Below are positions 1 through 8,952 of a stretch of DNA of 22,169 nt, in pieces; position 1 is the stretch's first letter, and every line of letters starts with the position of its first letter. The notes below the pieces were generated by a model. That model saw only the letters and a program-made list of their open reading frames with translations, made no database searches and was not told where the DNA came from. The translations under genes were made by a program, and so were the position numbers. The stretch comes from Paraglomus occultum (taxonomy: Eukaryota > Glomeromycota > Glomeromycetes > Paraglomerales > Paraglomeraceae): NCBI GenBank assembly GCA_910592205.1, contig CAJVPJ010000548.1, forward strand, positions 1 to 22,169, written 5' to 3'.

Positions 1-441
1 CCAAGAAGAAAGAAAAATAAAAACCAATAAGCGAATATTAACACCAACACATGATGAACCAAGAAAGAAACGAAAGCTGGAAACATAAAGCAAATATCTG
101 TTTCTTTATAATTCCACGGTTTTTTATAGGGCTTTCAGTAAGAATGACAATAAATTTGCTCCAAGTACTACAACTCATGAGTAGCAACCTTTTATCGTGT
201 TAGAAACAATGATAATATAAAAGCAGATCACGAAAATAAATCACTAGAAGGACAGCCGGACCAAACTTTAGGAGATGATGACTTGTTTGATAAGCAAATC
301 AAAATAAGCAATCGTATTTATGTTTAACTAGAGGTGAGGGTGTATCCTGCCCGCCGTTGGCGAATAGTTTTGCAGTGCGTAAGAATAATCGGTTGCAAAT
401 GTTGTTTTTTTTTTAAATATGTAGACGATATTTGTTAACGC
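1..441 (+). other. Possible degraded coding pieces upstream of the kinase-like gene
   Basis: No intact gene is visible. Several short plus-strand stretches have a coding-like composition. The frame at 2-88 ends in a basic, NLS-like PRKKRKLET followed by TAA. About 130-178 reads AFSKNDNKFAPSTTTHE then stop. About 208-327 is rich in D, E, K and N. They are in different frames and I could not join them with good splice sites. They may be decayed upstream exons of the kinase-like gene that follows, or the tail of a gene that starts outside the window. This is inference from composition only. Confidence 0.2.
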
Positions 442-1187
442 ATGATCCAGTGTCTTGTGAATATGCAATTGGTATGTACTATATGCGATGTAAAGTTGTG
501 CAATGACATAATCATGATGCACCGATTTCGTGTAACACTTGTCAGATTGCAATTTTGGGAAAATCGCAGTCTTATACTGATTAAATATCCTACAAGTCTA
601 GAAGTAATCAAGTTTGGCAATCTTCCTCGAAATGATACCAAGAACTTTATCTGTTTGTCTTATCTTGGAAGTGGTGCTGAAGGTTTAGTTTGTTAGCAAC
701 GACAGAAACGGGAACAGGCTGTGTGATTAAATTAGCTAAGTCTGTCAGGCCAATCTCACCTTGGAGTAATCAGCAAGAATTGACTACATCCCAAATTCAA
801 AAAAAGAATGCAGAAGCAGCAGAGCACCAGATAGCACGTAATCGCCTACAAGCTGAGGCCAATCACTGGAAGACGTTATGGGGAATTGATGCACAAGTCA
901 AGACCATAAAAGGTCAACCTGCCCTTGTCATGCCCTACTTTAGAATGTGCACGCATAATGAGCTGGAAAATGACCCACAAGTCAAAGCTGCAGTGGTTGA
1001 TGCTGTTAAACTAATGTCCAGCAAAGGGCTTAAACATAACGATCTCTCTCGCCGACATGTTGGGCTTTACCGGAAGAAGAAGAATGGCAAACTGCAAGCT
1101 GTCTTCATCGATCTCTCAAATGTTGTCAGGGAACAAGAGATAGATGCCGTTGCTGATATGATGGAAAAATTGAATCTTACGGAGTAA
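442..1187 (+). pseudogene. Kinase-like protein (Glomeromycotina-expanded family), broken by a one-base frameshift
   Basis: Two plus-strand frames meet at about 690. The first (442-696) ends LSYLGSGAEGLVC then stop. The second (from about 690 to 1187) continues LATTETGTGCVIKLAK. Together they read as a glycine-rich loop followed by a beta-3 strand with a VIK-type lysine, so one base appears to be missing at about 690. Downstream are a hinge-like PALVMPYF, KGLKHNDLSRRHVGLY (matching a catalytic loop, HND in place of HRD) and AVFIDLSNV (matching DFG, reading IDL). The product ends at EKLNLTE. It resembles small atypical kinases repeated many times in Rhizophagus genomes (recalled, possibly the DUF5898 type). 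The downstream frame opens at TTG, which is not a likely start. The break could be a real pseudogene lesion, an assembly error or an unseen splice. Confidence 0.6.
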
Positions 1188-1399
1188 ATTTCCTCTTATG
1201 CATTTCGCTCTCCACTTGTAAAATTACTTCACTCAAATTGCATGCAGTACTATTAATTCACAGTCAATTTACTTTTAAAAAACTTTCTTATTAAGTCAAC
1301 TGTTAGAATACATGATGACAGATAAAAAAAGGAGTTATTGCATTGTATAAATAAACAAAACCATTGATGCGTAAAATTTATATATAGGATTACCCGTAT
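1188..1399. other. AT-rich spacer
   Basis: There is no coding signal between the kinase-like frame and the transposon relic. It probably holds the 3' flank of the former. Confidence 0.4.
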
Positions 1400-2110
1400 A
1401 TGGAAAGTTACAATTATAACGATTCCACCGAATATGAAAAAGCCATGCGTTTCTTGGAGAGAGGTTGCAATTGCGGTTGCTCAAAAATGATTTCAAGAGA
1501 AAAATTTGCCGAATTACGTGAGCCGTTTCAAGCTCTCTCTCGATCCGAACAAGATGTATTTTTAATGGCCCAATTAAAAGCAATGAATGGTGGAGAAATA
1601 ACTGCTAGTCGACGTCTTAAAAAGAAAACACGTACTAATAAGCGAGCCTTTTATTATTGAGATCGTATTACGCCACTTTGTCAGAAAACGTATCTTAATA
1701 TGTTAGGAATTGGCCGTACGCACTTCGAAAATGTCAGAAACCATCTAGCAACGAACGGTATAATACCACGTCTTCATGGTAATGTAAAAAAATTGCCGCG
1801 ATGGAAAACCAAAATAACCATTGATATAACCGTTGCTACCGCTGTAAAGAATTTTCTCGAAAACTATGCAGAAATTCATGGACTACCAAGTCCTGGTAGA
1901 AATGTCAATCGAATTACTCAATCGCTTACATTACTGCCAGCCGAAACGAGTTATAAGTCAGTTTATCGTGATTTTATTGCCGGTCTTGAAAACGATAGCA
2001 CATCGAAATTGTTAAATATGATGCATTTCGCAAGTTATGACATCAATTAACGCCTTATATTCAAATAATGAGTCCAAATGTCGAAAAAAGGTTTGTGTTT
2101 TAGTTCTAAG
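1400..2110 (+). pseudogene. Transposon-associated repetitive protein, N-terminal relic
   Basis: A single frame runs from 1400 to 2050, interrupted by TGA at 1658-1660. It has a short cysteine cluster (RGCNCGCSKM), then SEQDVFLMAQLKAM, KTRTNKRAFYY, stop, DRITPLCQKTYLNMLGI, then HGNVKKLP, KNFLENYAEIHGLPSPG and LLPAETSYKSVYRDF. I recognise these motifs from memory as a protein repeated in glomeromycete and some metazoan genomes that is linked to DNA transposons. At about 2014 the reading moves by one base: the new frame gives KYDAFRKL, TGA (2038-2040), then HQLTPYIQIMSP, after which similarity stops near 2085. The rest of the usual protein is absent, so this is a truncated dead copy. Family naming is uncertain. 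The lesions are read directly. Confidence 0.6.
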
Positions 2111-2175
2111 TTGTTTTGTTTTGTTTTTTCTTGAGTATTTGCTACTAGAGGCTTCAATTATGTCTAGCCTTTTCT

Positions 2176-2412
2176 TTATTTTTCCACATTTTCACGTTCT
2201 TTAGATTCCATATAACCTTTAGCCAAACAGTTGAAGACTCTGAATTTATCGACTGGACTATTTGAAATAATTATATGCTGTACAAAGTTTGGATAGGTCC
2301 AGTCTTTAATGTCCATGATTGACAGCGCTGGATGAAGATCTACTGGCGGAATAAACGGCGAAATGTCATCATATGAAATAAAAGACGGTCGTTGAAACAT
2401 TACGGTAGTCAT
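2176..2412 (-). CDS. Hypothetical 78-residue protein
   Basis: An ATG-initiated minus-strand frame. It starts MTTVMFQRPSFISYDDI, has a proline-rich segment (PFIPPVDLHP), and ends CLAKGYMESKERENVEK. Composition is balanced and soluble, unlike a random AT-rich frame, but I do not recognise a family. It could be the first exon of a longer gene, a fragment of a repetitive family, or chance. No signal peptide or membrane segment is seen. Confidence 0.3.
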   Translation of the reverse strand: MTTVMFQRPSFISYDDISPFIPPVDLHPALSIMDIKDWTYPNFVQHIIISNSPVDKFRVFNCLAKGYMESKERENVEK

Positions 2413-3085
2413 AAGGTAGGATGAATACGTCGCTGGGCAAAAAGTAAGATAGACGCGTGCGAGCTAGAGTAACGAATGACGTGAAATTTAAACGTGCAAA
2501 TTATTTGCAGATTATTTCTCCAAATCCTTAACGCAGAGAGAGAATTTTCATAGCAACCAAGAAAAATGGCTCCGCGGTTTTGTTTTTATTAGCGTAAACG
2601 TTAACTTTTTTCTCATAATTTGAATGAAGGGTTTGATAAATGATCGGCGCCCAAAAACCCGATGCCGAATTATGCAAACACAAGTACTTATTATTATAAC
2701 ACGTGCATTTAAAGTTTAAGAAAAGGGTGTTACTATTACTGGTACACAATATTTTGTGGTTGCGCCTATATGGAGGTAAATGACTGGAGCTATATCGCGG
2801 TTATTTAGGCTAAGTATTATAATGATTTACGACCAATAATAATAATAAAAATCAAATGTCTATTACTATTACTATGTATCTTTAGCGACCCAATCAATAA
2901 AAAATGCAATCCACCAATAATAAACATGTATTCTAGATGAATCAGATAAGCAAGTCACATGCCACAGTCGCAAAAGTAGGTTGCGTTCTTGGTGCGGTCT
3001 TTGTCTATATCAATGTTAGTAGAGAGATTTAATATTACAGTATTAGTATGATATATTTATTTTCGATCATTAGTTAGAATAAAGT
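2413..3085. other. Spacer without a supported gene
   Basis: AT-rich, with runs of ATA/AAT triplets near 2837-2850. A very short plus-strand start (ATG at 2426, MNTSLGKK then a GTAAGA donor-like site) could open a small spliced gene, but I could not follow it convincingly. Confidence 0.3.
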
Positions 3086-3322
3086 ATGATTAAATATTCT
3101 CGGGTTAGTATTTCAAACTTTCAAATGCACTTTGTTAGGGAATACGATCCAATTAATCCTATGACTACATGTACGAATAGGAAATGGCGCTTCTTGCCCG
3201 CCCATTCATCATTCTTGCTGTCATTGTCAATTCGTGACGAGTCTCAGTCTTCGCTGCCACAGAAGATGCTAAAAATGTTGGCCAGCAGTTTATTTGAAAA
3301 TGGGGAAACAGAGGATGAGTAA
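3086..3322 (+). CDS. Hypothetical 78-residue protein
   Basis: An ATG-initiated frame ending in an acidic tail, SLFENGETEDE. The middle contains EYDPINPMTTCTNRKWRF and a leucine/serine-rich stretch. The tail looks like a genuine soluble C-terminus. An alternative acceptor (TTAG just before GGAATACGAT at about 3139) means this may be the last exon of a longer gene. I recognise no family. Confidence 0.3.
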   Translation: MIKYSRVSISNFQMHFVREYDPINPMTTCTNRKWRFLPAHSSFLLSLSIRDESQSSLPQKMLKMLASSLFENGETEDE

Positions 3323-3442
3323 AGCAACCGATGAAATTGCTCCGCTTTAGCCTAATAACATATTCCCTATTTTATATTAAATATCAGGTACAAATATGGT
3401 CATTTCATATCGTCGTGTATAAAATTGATAATACAAGTTTAC

Positions 3443-3734
3443 ATGGCGAATAAAATAAGGAAACGCCTTAAGCCTGCCTTTAATAATCGAGTATATTCAA
3501 GTGCCATAATCATTCCGTATCTTATCACCGAATTGCAACACGGTCTGCAAGATATGAGAGTCAGCAATTTGGTACGATTGAGAGAGACAGTGGCAGAGGG
3601 GAAACTTAGAGTTGAGCTCAGGACTGCAGGTCGAAGGAAACGCTCACGGATTGTATACGTAAGTTTTTCAAGTATGAACCTTGAGTGTATTATTATATTT
3701 CAAATTCTAATTCTGTTTTATTTTTTAGATATGA
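3443..3734 (+). CDS. Hypothetical small basic protein, two exons
   Basis: Model: join 3443-3658, 3729-3734. It starts at ATG 3443 (MANKIRKRLKPAF) rather than the upstream TTG. The exon encodes 72 residues with a predicted helical part (LITELQHGLQDMRVSNLVRL) and a very basic end, TAGRRKRSRIVY. It stops at a good GTAAGT donor (3659). The acceptor TTTTTTAG ends at 3728, and the next codons are ATA TGA, giving a 73-residue product. Reading through the intron instead gives a longer hydrophobic tail that looks non-coding. The RKR-rich tail suggests nucleic-acid or nuclear/nucleolar contact, which is inference. No family recognised. Confidence 0.4.
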
Positions 3735-4089
3735 GAAAAGATTGTTTTCTTAAAGTATGCTACTATCAATTATTAGTAATAATAATTGAAAACAAGTATT
3801 GCCCGTTCAAAGGTAAATTTTTTAGAATTACAGTAGAGCCGCGATTGATTACGCAAATGAATCTACTAATGATATTGTCCTCTTAAAGAGAAGACAATTA
3901 GAACCAATGTCTCGTGTTAAGTGTTAATCGATGCTATGCATGTGTTACATCGTTCCATGGGAAAATTAAGCGTATGGGATGATTAAGTAAATGTCAAATA
4001 CAAAGATCATAATAATAACATTACTTGCTCTGCCCTCATAAATGATGAGAACCTTTGTCTATTCCATTCTAGATGTAGAATTGCTTTTA
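3735..4089. other. Spacer and probable 3' ends of converging genes
   Basis: No gene seen. It separates the small plus-strand gene from the stop codon of the minus-strand GOS1 gene, so it should hold the two 3' untranslated regions. Confidence 0.4.
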
Positions 4090-5411
4090 CTAAGTATGTC
4101 GAATATACAGAAATAGTAGAATGATACACATTGATATCACTGATGCAAGTATTAGTGAATCGCGTCGCTTGCGAACGTGTATTCTTCTAATCAAAGTATT
4201 AAGGCCGGGGAATAAATCTATAAATAAAGTAAAATTTAATATATACAGCGCGAGTCATTTTATGCCAACATTTTTACATTACATACTTGCTACTCCTGCC
4301 ATGCGTCTATTTGCTTTGAACAAAATCGAACGTTGTCTACCGATTTCTTCCCTTGTACTATATGCTTGCCTATAATCACATGGGTATGCGTTAGCATTGA
4401 TGGATATTTTATATCCACAGTCTTTACCAAAATATTTTCATGCAATCCCCATAATTAAAAGTCGCTACTCTTAATGCTAACACCTCCATGCGCAATTCTC
4501 ATGGATTACATACTCAATCACCATATCAGTTATATGGTGAGAACTCTCAATCCTCGCTCGTTCGTTTAGAAAGTAATCTGTTTCACTTGATGTGCCTGAT
4601 TTATGTAAACTAAAGAATTGTGATGTGACAAAATAAGAATTATTATCATCAAATAGGCCTCGGAGGAAAGCACCGTATTGAGAATGGACGCATTGCCATA
4701 ATGATAACGAATGTCGCTCAATTATTATTCCGCGCTAATTCTCACCTTATTTCGTCTCTTACAGAACGCAACAGATCGGCGTGATCCCTAGCAGCTTGAA
4801 TATTAGACTACAAAAATCATACCTTACGTTTAATATCCATCCTCGCACGTGGACGCATTCACCTATCATACATACCTTTGTCTTTTTGAATTCTTTAGAA
4901 TAATCGTAAAGAATGTCTCTATGTCGCTGTAACATATGCATCATCGAAGAACTTGCTGGCGCTGATGACGGTCGATCCAAAAGCTCTGCCATCGAATTAA
5001 CAACGAGCGTCAACTGAAAAAACAACAACACAGAGTCAACTCTTTGACGTTCAAAAATCATTTTACTGAAAACAAATCGACTTTGGGATGCACACTGTTT
5101 ATATATACCTTCTTTATCAACTCATCAATCTCTGCTTCCATGGCTTCAGCACTTAGTCCTGTTATTCCACTCACACCAGCCCCGCCTCGTTCTCTCCCAT
5201 AACCGCTAGTCAACTTTGCATATGCAGATAGTTTATTCTCGATTTCGCTCTCCAGCTGTCGTGCTTGCTTTCGAAGAAATTCCCAAGAAAGTTGTTGTGT
5301 GTTTGAAGCATGATCTTTGGATGTGGTAGAGGAGGTAGTGGTAAGAGAAGGTGGAGAAGGAGATGGCGGTGTGGTGGCAGTGGTAGTCGAATGGTGTTGA
5401 GAACGGATCAT
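4090..5411 (-). CDS. GOS1: Golgi Qb-SNARE GOS1 (GOS28/GOSR1)
   Basis: Model: complement of join 4090-4217, 4287-4369, 4514-4585, 4746-4807, 4876-5013, 5109-5411. It has six exons, every junction is GT-AG, phases agree, and it encodes 261 residues (family about 220-250). After a Ser/Thr/Pro-rich low-complexity start come WEFLRKQARQLESEIENKL and MLQRHRDILYDYSKEFKKTK, both near-identical in spacing to human GOS28. The SNARE motif follows (LNERARIESSHHITDMVIEQ; zero-layer Gln about 204 in GRQRS). Then come LIRRIHVRKRRDSL and a C-terminal membrane anchor (about 240-258). Family role: v/t-SNARE for ER-Golgi and intra-Golgi fusion with Sed5-type partners. The exon-4 acceptor is AG followed by TGAAAC, chosen by phase and alignment. 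The start ATG at 5411 precedes a longer N-terminus than in animals, and a later start is possible. Confidence 0.93.
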
Positions 5412-6074
5412 TTTGTTGTATGTAATGTATCGAGTGAGTGTTTGAATAAAAAGAAAGATTCAACAATAATTAAATACAGTTCATTGTATAGTTCGACCGA
5501 GAGAGGTATCGGTGTATATTCAGGATGCACAATAAACGAACTTTTTTCAACACTATAATCGGCTGTAGTCCTAATGAATATGCCACATGACAGATTTTAA
5601 TAAAATTTCATGGACACGTGGCGTTATTACGTGAATGCATAACCAATGGTTGTGGGTGAGAGGTTAAAACAGCGCGAGTTAACAAGTCTTGGCACGGAAA
5701 ACTAAACTTGAGACTATGTCATTGCAAAAAGCAAAAAACAAAACCACTGCCATCCTAATTATGAATACAAAGTAAAAACTTAAATATGCTATATTAACCA
5801 GCGCATTTTAGTAGTGTACACAGAATTGCGTGATTAATTATTTAGACAGACATTTAGAGGTGCACTCGAGCAAAAACAAATAAAGACAATAGAATTACAA
5901 GATGACTCTGAAAAACCAACAGCTCTCCCCCGTCTTACAGCACGAAAGCTGGACAGGTCCATTACTACCGTTCAAGATAATGATTAGCCACTTTCACGTG
6001 ATAATCTGGTTAAATGCATATTTTCTCATTGTTTTTCACCCAACTCTGGCTTTTATCAACGCAAGTGTGTAGTA
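5412..6074. promoter_or_regulatory. Divergent promoter region between GOS1 and KISH
   Basis: 663 bp lie between the GOS1 start codon (minus) and the KISH start codon (plus), so both 5' leaders and promoters must lie here. It contains two CACGTG E-box cores: 5615-5620 (in ACACGTGG) and 5995-6000 (in the palindrome TCACGTGA, 5994-6001). Such cores bind bHLH factors of the Cbf1/USF/SREBP kind in other eukaryotes. Function here is inference. Confidence 0.5.
5902..6072 (+). other. Possible upstream ORF in the KISH leader
   Basis: A 56-codon ATG frame starts MTLKNQQLSP, has a hydrophobic second half, and stops with TAG two bases before the KISH start codon at 6075. If the KISH transcript begins upstream of 5902 it would be a long uORF suited to reducing or re-initiating translation. 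It may equally lie outside the mRNA. Confidence 0.25.
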
Positions 6075-6781
6075 ATGGTGAGTAGATACTGGCTGTCGAA
6101 TGTTAAAGACAATGCGTCAAGCAATATTAATACTGTTCGATATATTAATCAGGTTATGCTTCTTGTTGTTGTATAGTCTGCACTATTCAACTTTCAAAGC
6201 TTGCTATTAGTGATATTGCTTGTGATCTGTACGTGTACCTATGTCAACTCTAAAGCTCCAACGCTGTTAGCGCGTAACAAGACAGGGTGAGCAAGTCAAA
6301 TCAGCAATACTCGGAAAAGGAATGGGGGTCGACAGGCAGTCAGGTTTTAGAATAATAGCAGTAGCATTAAGCACTGAGAGGCACAATATTTGGCCAGGGT
6401 TGTTGGTATGATTATTGACAATGCAAACCTTGATTAATATCATTCCAACTTTTCACCTTTCTCAGTTTACTCGGTTTATTCTGGAAAGCCGCGAGAATAG
6501 GTTAGCTATTATAAGATTCCCATTTTTGCTTTTGAAAAAAAAAAAAAAAAGAGTTTCACTCGAAAATGCAACAATTCTCATCGATTGCATTCTTGTTCAT
6601 CGTCTCTTCTCTCCATTGTCAAAAGACATAAATTAATTCTCCTTTTATTCAAACCTTCCAACCTACATATTTTCTATCCCCACCACGTCTCTACGTTAAC
6701 ATTTATTCTCCAGGAGAACGTCTGAGTCCATATGTTGCGCTCGCATGTATAGCCATGGCAGTTAATATTCTTCTGCAATAA
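6075..6781 (+). CDS. KSH1: Kish/TMEM167 family secretory-pathway membrane protein
   Basis: Model: join 6075-6077, 6177-6286, 6466-6500, 6714-6781, encoding 71 residues (human TMEM167A has 72). Exon 1 codes only the ATG, directly followed by GTGAGT. Exon 2 starts [20 protein letters not shown], the family's N-terminal transmembrane helix with the invariant FNFQSLL. Then come [22 protein letters not shown] and [20 protein letters not shown], the second helix. All junctions are GT-AG and in phase. The family is an essential, very small two-helix protein of the early secretory pathway/Golgi, required for secretion in yeast and flies. An AATAAA overlaps the stop codon (6777-6782), although the real poly(A) site is likely further on. 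The last intron carries a run of about 15-16 A near 6535-6550. It is head to head with GOS1 and tail to tail with the PITP gene. Confidence 0.94.
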
Positions 6782-7098
6782 AAGGGAAAGGGCCCGAAAA
6801 TTACTTGCGCCTTGTTCTATTAAGCAAGGAAGCAAGACGTTATCTGATGGAAGAGAAATATCTCATTTGTTAGGAGTTTCAGTTTGGGCTTTTTTGGCTT
6901 TTTGGGTTGTTGTAGTTGTGGCCGGTGGTGGTTTTGCGCGTGACTGTTGGGAAAAGAGATTACAAGTTAGTAGGGAGCGTGGATGAAAGTAAAATCAAAT
7001 GTTGAGAATGTCGAGAATGTAAGACGCAATACAAATAGAGATGAAGGAGGGGGAGGGAAAGCAAGTATTTTTATCATTTACTAATTAAATATCTACTG
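6782..7098. other. Convergent 3' intergenic region, KISH / PITP
   Basis: 317 bp between two stop codons on opposite strands. No gene is seen. It includes a T/G-rich stretch at about 6890-6940 and a G/A-rich stretch at about 7035-7060. Confidence 0.5.
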
Positions 7099-8597
7099 TT
7101 AGTAATGCTGTTTCTTGGTCTTGCATACCTCATCGAGATCCTTTTTCGTCTTTTCTTCGTATTCTCTGATATCATCCATGGTCATTCCGTACCATCTATC
7201 AGTCCAGCAAAAGAGCTGTCTGTGGAATTTAGTAAAGAGTGATTGCATTACCTATGTGATTAGATTCCAACTGTTAGTCCCATAATATCGAAACATGCAA
7301 TCTTGACAAATCACTAGATTACGCTTACGTTGTGGATAAAAGCTTCGATCTTATTCTGGAGTCCGAACCATCTGAATTCCACCGTAACCAACTTGTAACA
7401 CGTCATCACGGGTGTGACCGTTTTCTACAGTTATACAATAATCAATCCAACACATCCAACTTCAAATCAATAATACAAATCTCGACAGTTAACTAGTCAG
7501 CACAGACTCAACCACAATTAAAATGAAAATTCGTCGTTACAATCCAGTCTTCTTTTAGAGGCCCACGTCCAGTGCGTTGAGAAGTGTAGAGTTGGGGATC
7601 ATCTTCCTCCTTGTAATCTTTTGGTTCGATCTTGTCATTCGCTATGTCGATGAGCACAACTTCACGTTGAGCAAGAACTTCTGGAGAGCTTCCAAGAGCC
7701 TGTTTCAAAAGAAGTCATTAATGTTTGCCAAATGCCAAGTTGACTAACCAAAAAACGACTATAAGTTTTCGTCATAATAATTACATTTTCTATTTCTCCT
7801 CTGCTATCATCAACGTGCAAAGTTTCGGTGATTAGTTTGAAATTTTCTTTCATATATCCATTCTACATAGAGAGCGCGATAAGTTTAGTTGGATTAACGA
7901 GATCGTTCGTGGCGCATGTCCAAATATAATTTCGCCTTTCCGATTACTTACAGTCAAAACTTGATCAGTTAGAAATAGATATTACAAGTTATTTAGTAAA
8001 CTTACGCATTTACTACAACAGAATCATAATTCTTATTCCTTACCTGTCTTGCAGTGGGGATATGCATTCCAGGCTTCTTCGTACAATTCAAGGGCGCCGC
8101 TGGGTGCTAGTACTCTGATAACAGCTGGCACTTTGCTAATATAAATGATTTGGTAAATATGATTATGATGTAAATATAGCGCGGATATTATCTCACAACC
8201 CACCTGGATAAATGATAGATCTTGTAAGTGTATTGTCCTTTGCCATTTTCATCTGAATATGGCTCATTCTTGATCACTTCAACGCCTTCTCCGCCTCCAG
8301 TCTCGGCTTTAGAAGCCTCAGCTACTGCGTACAATTGAGCAACCTGAGGATTATATCAACGGGTTATGAAAAGTGTGTAAAAAACATGGGCGAATGGGAA
8401 TCATAATGTCAACATTTTATATTGCGCGCTCTTGGTTTATTTCCCGTAACGAACGATTTTCCTCCGCGAACGCACACTCCTATTCCAGTTCCAAATCAAA
8501 TACTCTACTTATAGCCTAGGTCTATTTTCGATCTCCTTTTTACCTGATACTCGTCACAAGTACAGTTGTTAACAACTCGGTATTCCTTGATAAGCAT
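7099..8597 (-). CDS. Class I phosphatidylinositol transfer protein
   Basis: Model: complement of join 7099-7251, 7329-7424, 7541-7699, 7785-7862, 7952-7959, 8044-8135, 8204-8343, 8544-8597. It has eight exons and 259 residues (human PITP-alpha about 270), with all junctions GT-AG and phases consistent. It starts MLIKEYRVV. Recognisable family blocks are [62 protein letters not shown], and [12 protein letters not shown] through [13 protein letters not shown]. Residues that hold the inositol headgroup in the animal protein are present: T57, K59, N88 and a Glu at about 241. Cys93 of the lipid pocket is also kept. The membrane-docking Trp-Trp pair is Trp-Phe here (196-197). Role: soluble exchange of PI and PC between membranes, supplying PI to kinases at Golgi and plasma membrane. 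This is not the Sec14 fold that ascomycetes mainly use. Confidence 0.94.
7952..7959 (-). other. 8-nt microexon of the PITP gene
   Basis: The minus-strand sequence TTTTGACT is flanked by an acceptor ending ...CTAACTGATCAAG and a perfect GTAAGT donor. With the G left by the previous exon it gives GTT TTG ACT (Val-Leu-Thr), and the next exon opens AAT GGA TAT ATG AAA. The result, [12 protein letters not shown], matches human TVITNEYMKEDF, whereas skipping the exon breaks the frame. The alternative acceptor TTGTAG with a GCGTAAGT donor (7 nt) is out of phase. Confidence 0.85.
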
Positions 8598-8952
8598 CTT
8601 GGCAAATCTTATAAAGTCTTTTTCAGCAGATATGCGATCCTTCTTTGACTAACTTGATGAACTTGTGGGGGGTGGGGGGAAGATGATTTTTGGATGTGTC
8701 AGTTGGGCAGCCCCGACAATTTCAATCACAGTTAAATTAATTGGCCGTGTAACAAACACAAAATAATCTTATTCCCGATCTTTTGAAACAGTGAATGGAG
8801 GTAGGTAGCTAGTCTGTTCAGAGGACCATGCAATCAATACGTAGAGTTCGAGTGACTTTGAACAACGTATATATGAACAAAACGAAAGCATGTCTATACA
8901 GAATACACAACTATGAATAATAGAGACTGATTAGAATGCACTGCACTGCCGA

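Noticed and set aside
1658-1660. In-frame TGA as a reassigned Trp codon
   Set aside because: Standard TGG is used for Trp in the same relic (RW at about 1802) and in every intact gene of the window, where TGA also serves as a normal stop (RRM gene, 15072-15074). Decay is simpler.
4121-4375. Plus-strand 84-codon frame
   Set aside because: It is the antisense shadow of GOS1 exons 5 and 6 and the intron between them, which are supported by family alignment.
5310-5558. Plus-strand Gly/Arg-rich frame
   Set aside because: Antisense of the Ser/Thr/Pro low-complexity start of GOS1. The apparent GGSG repeats are a composition artefact.
6415-6636. Plus-strand 73-codon frame with a run of lysines
   Set aside because: It crosses KISH intron, exon 3 and the poly-A tract of the last intron in the wrong frame.
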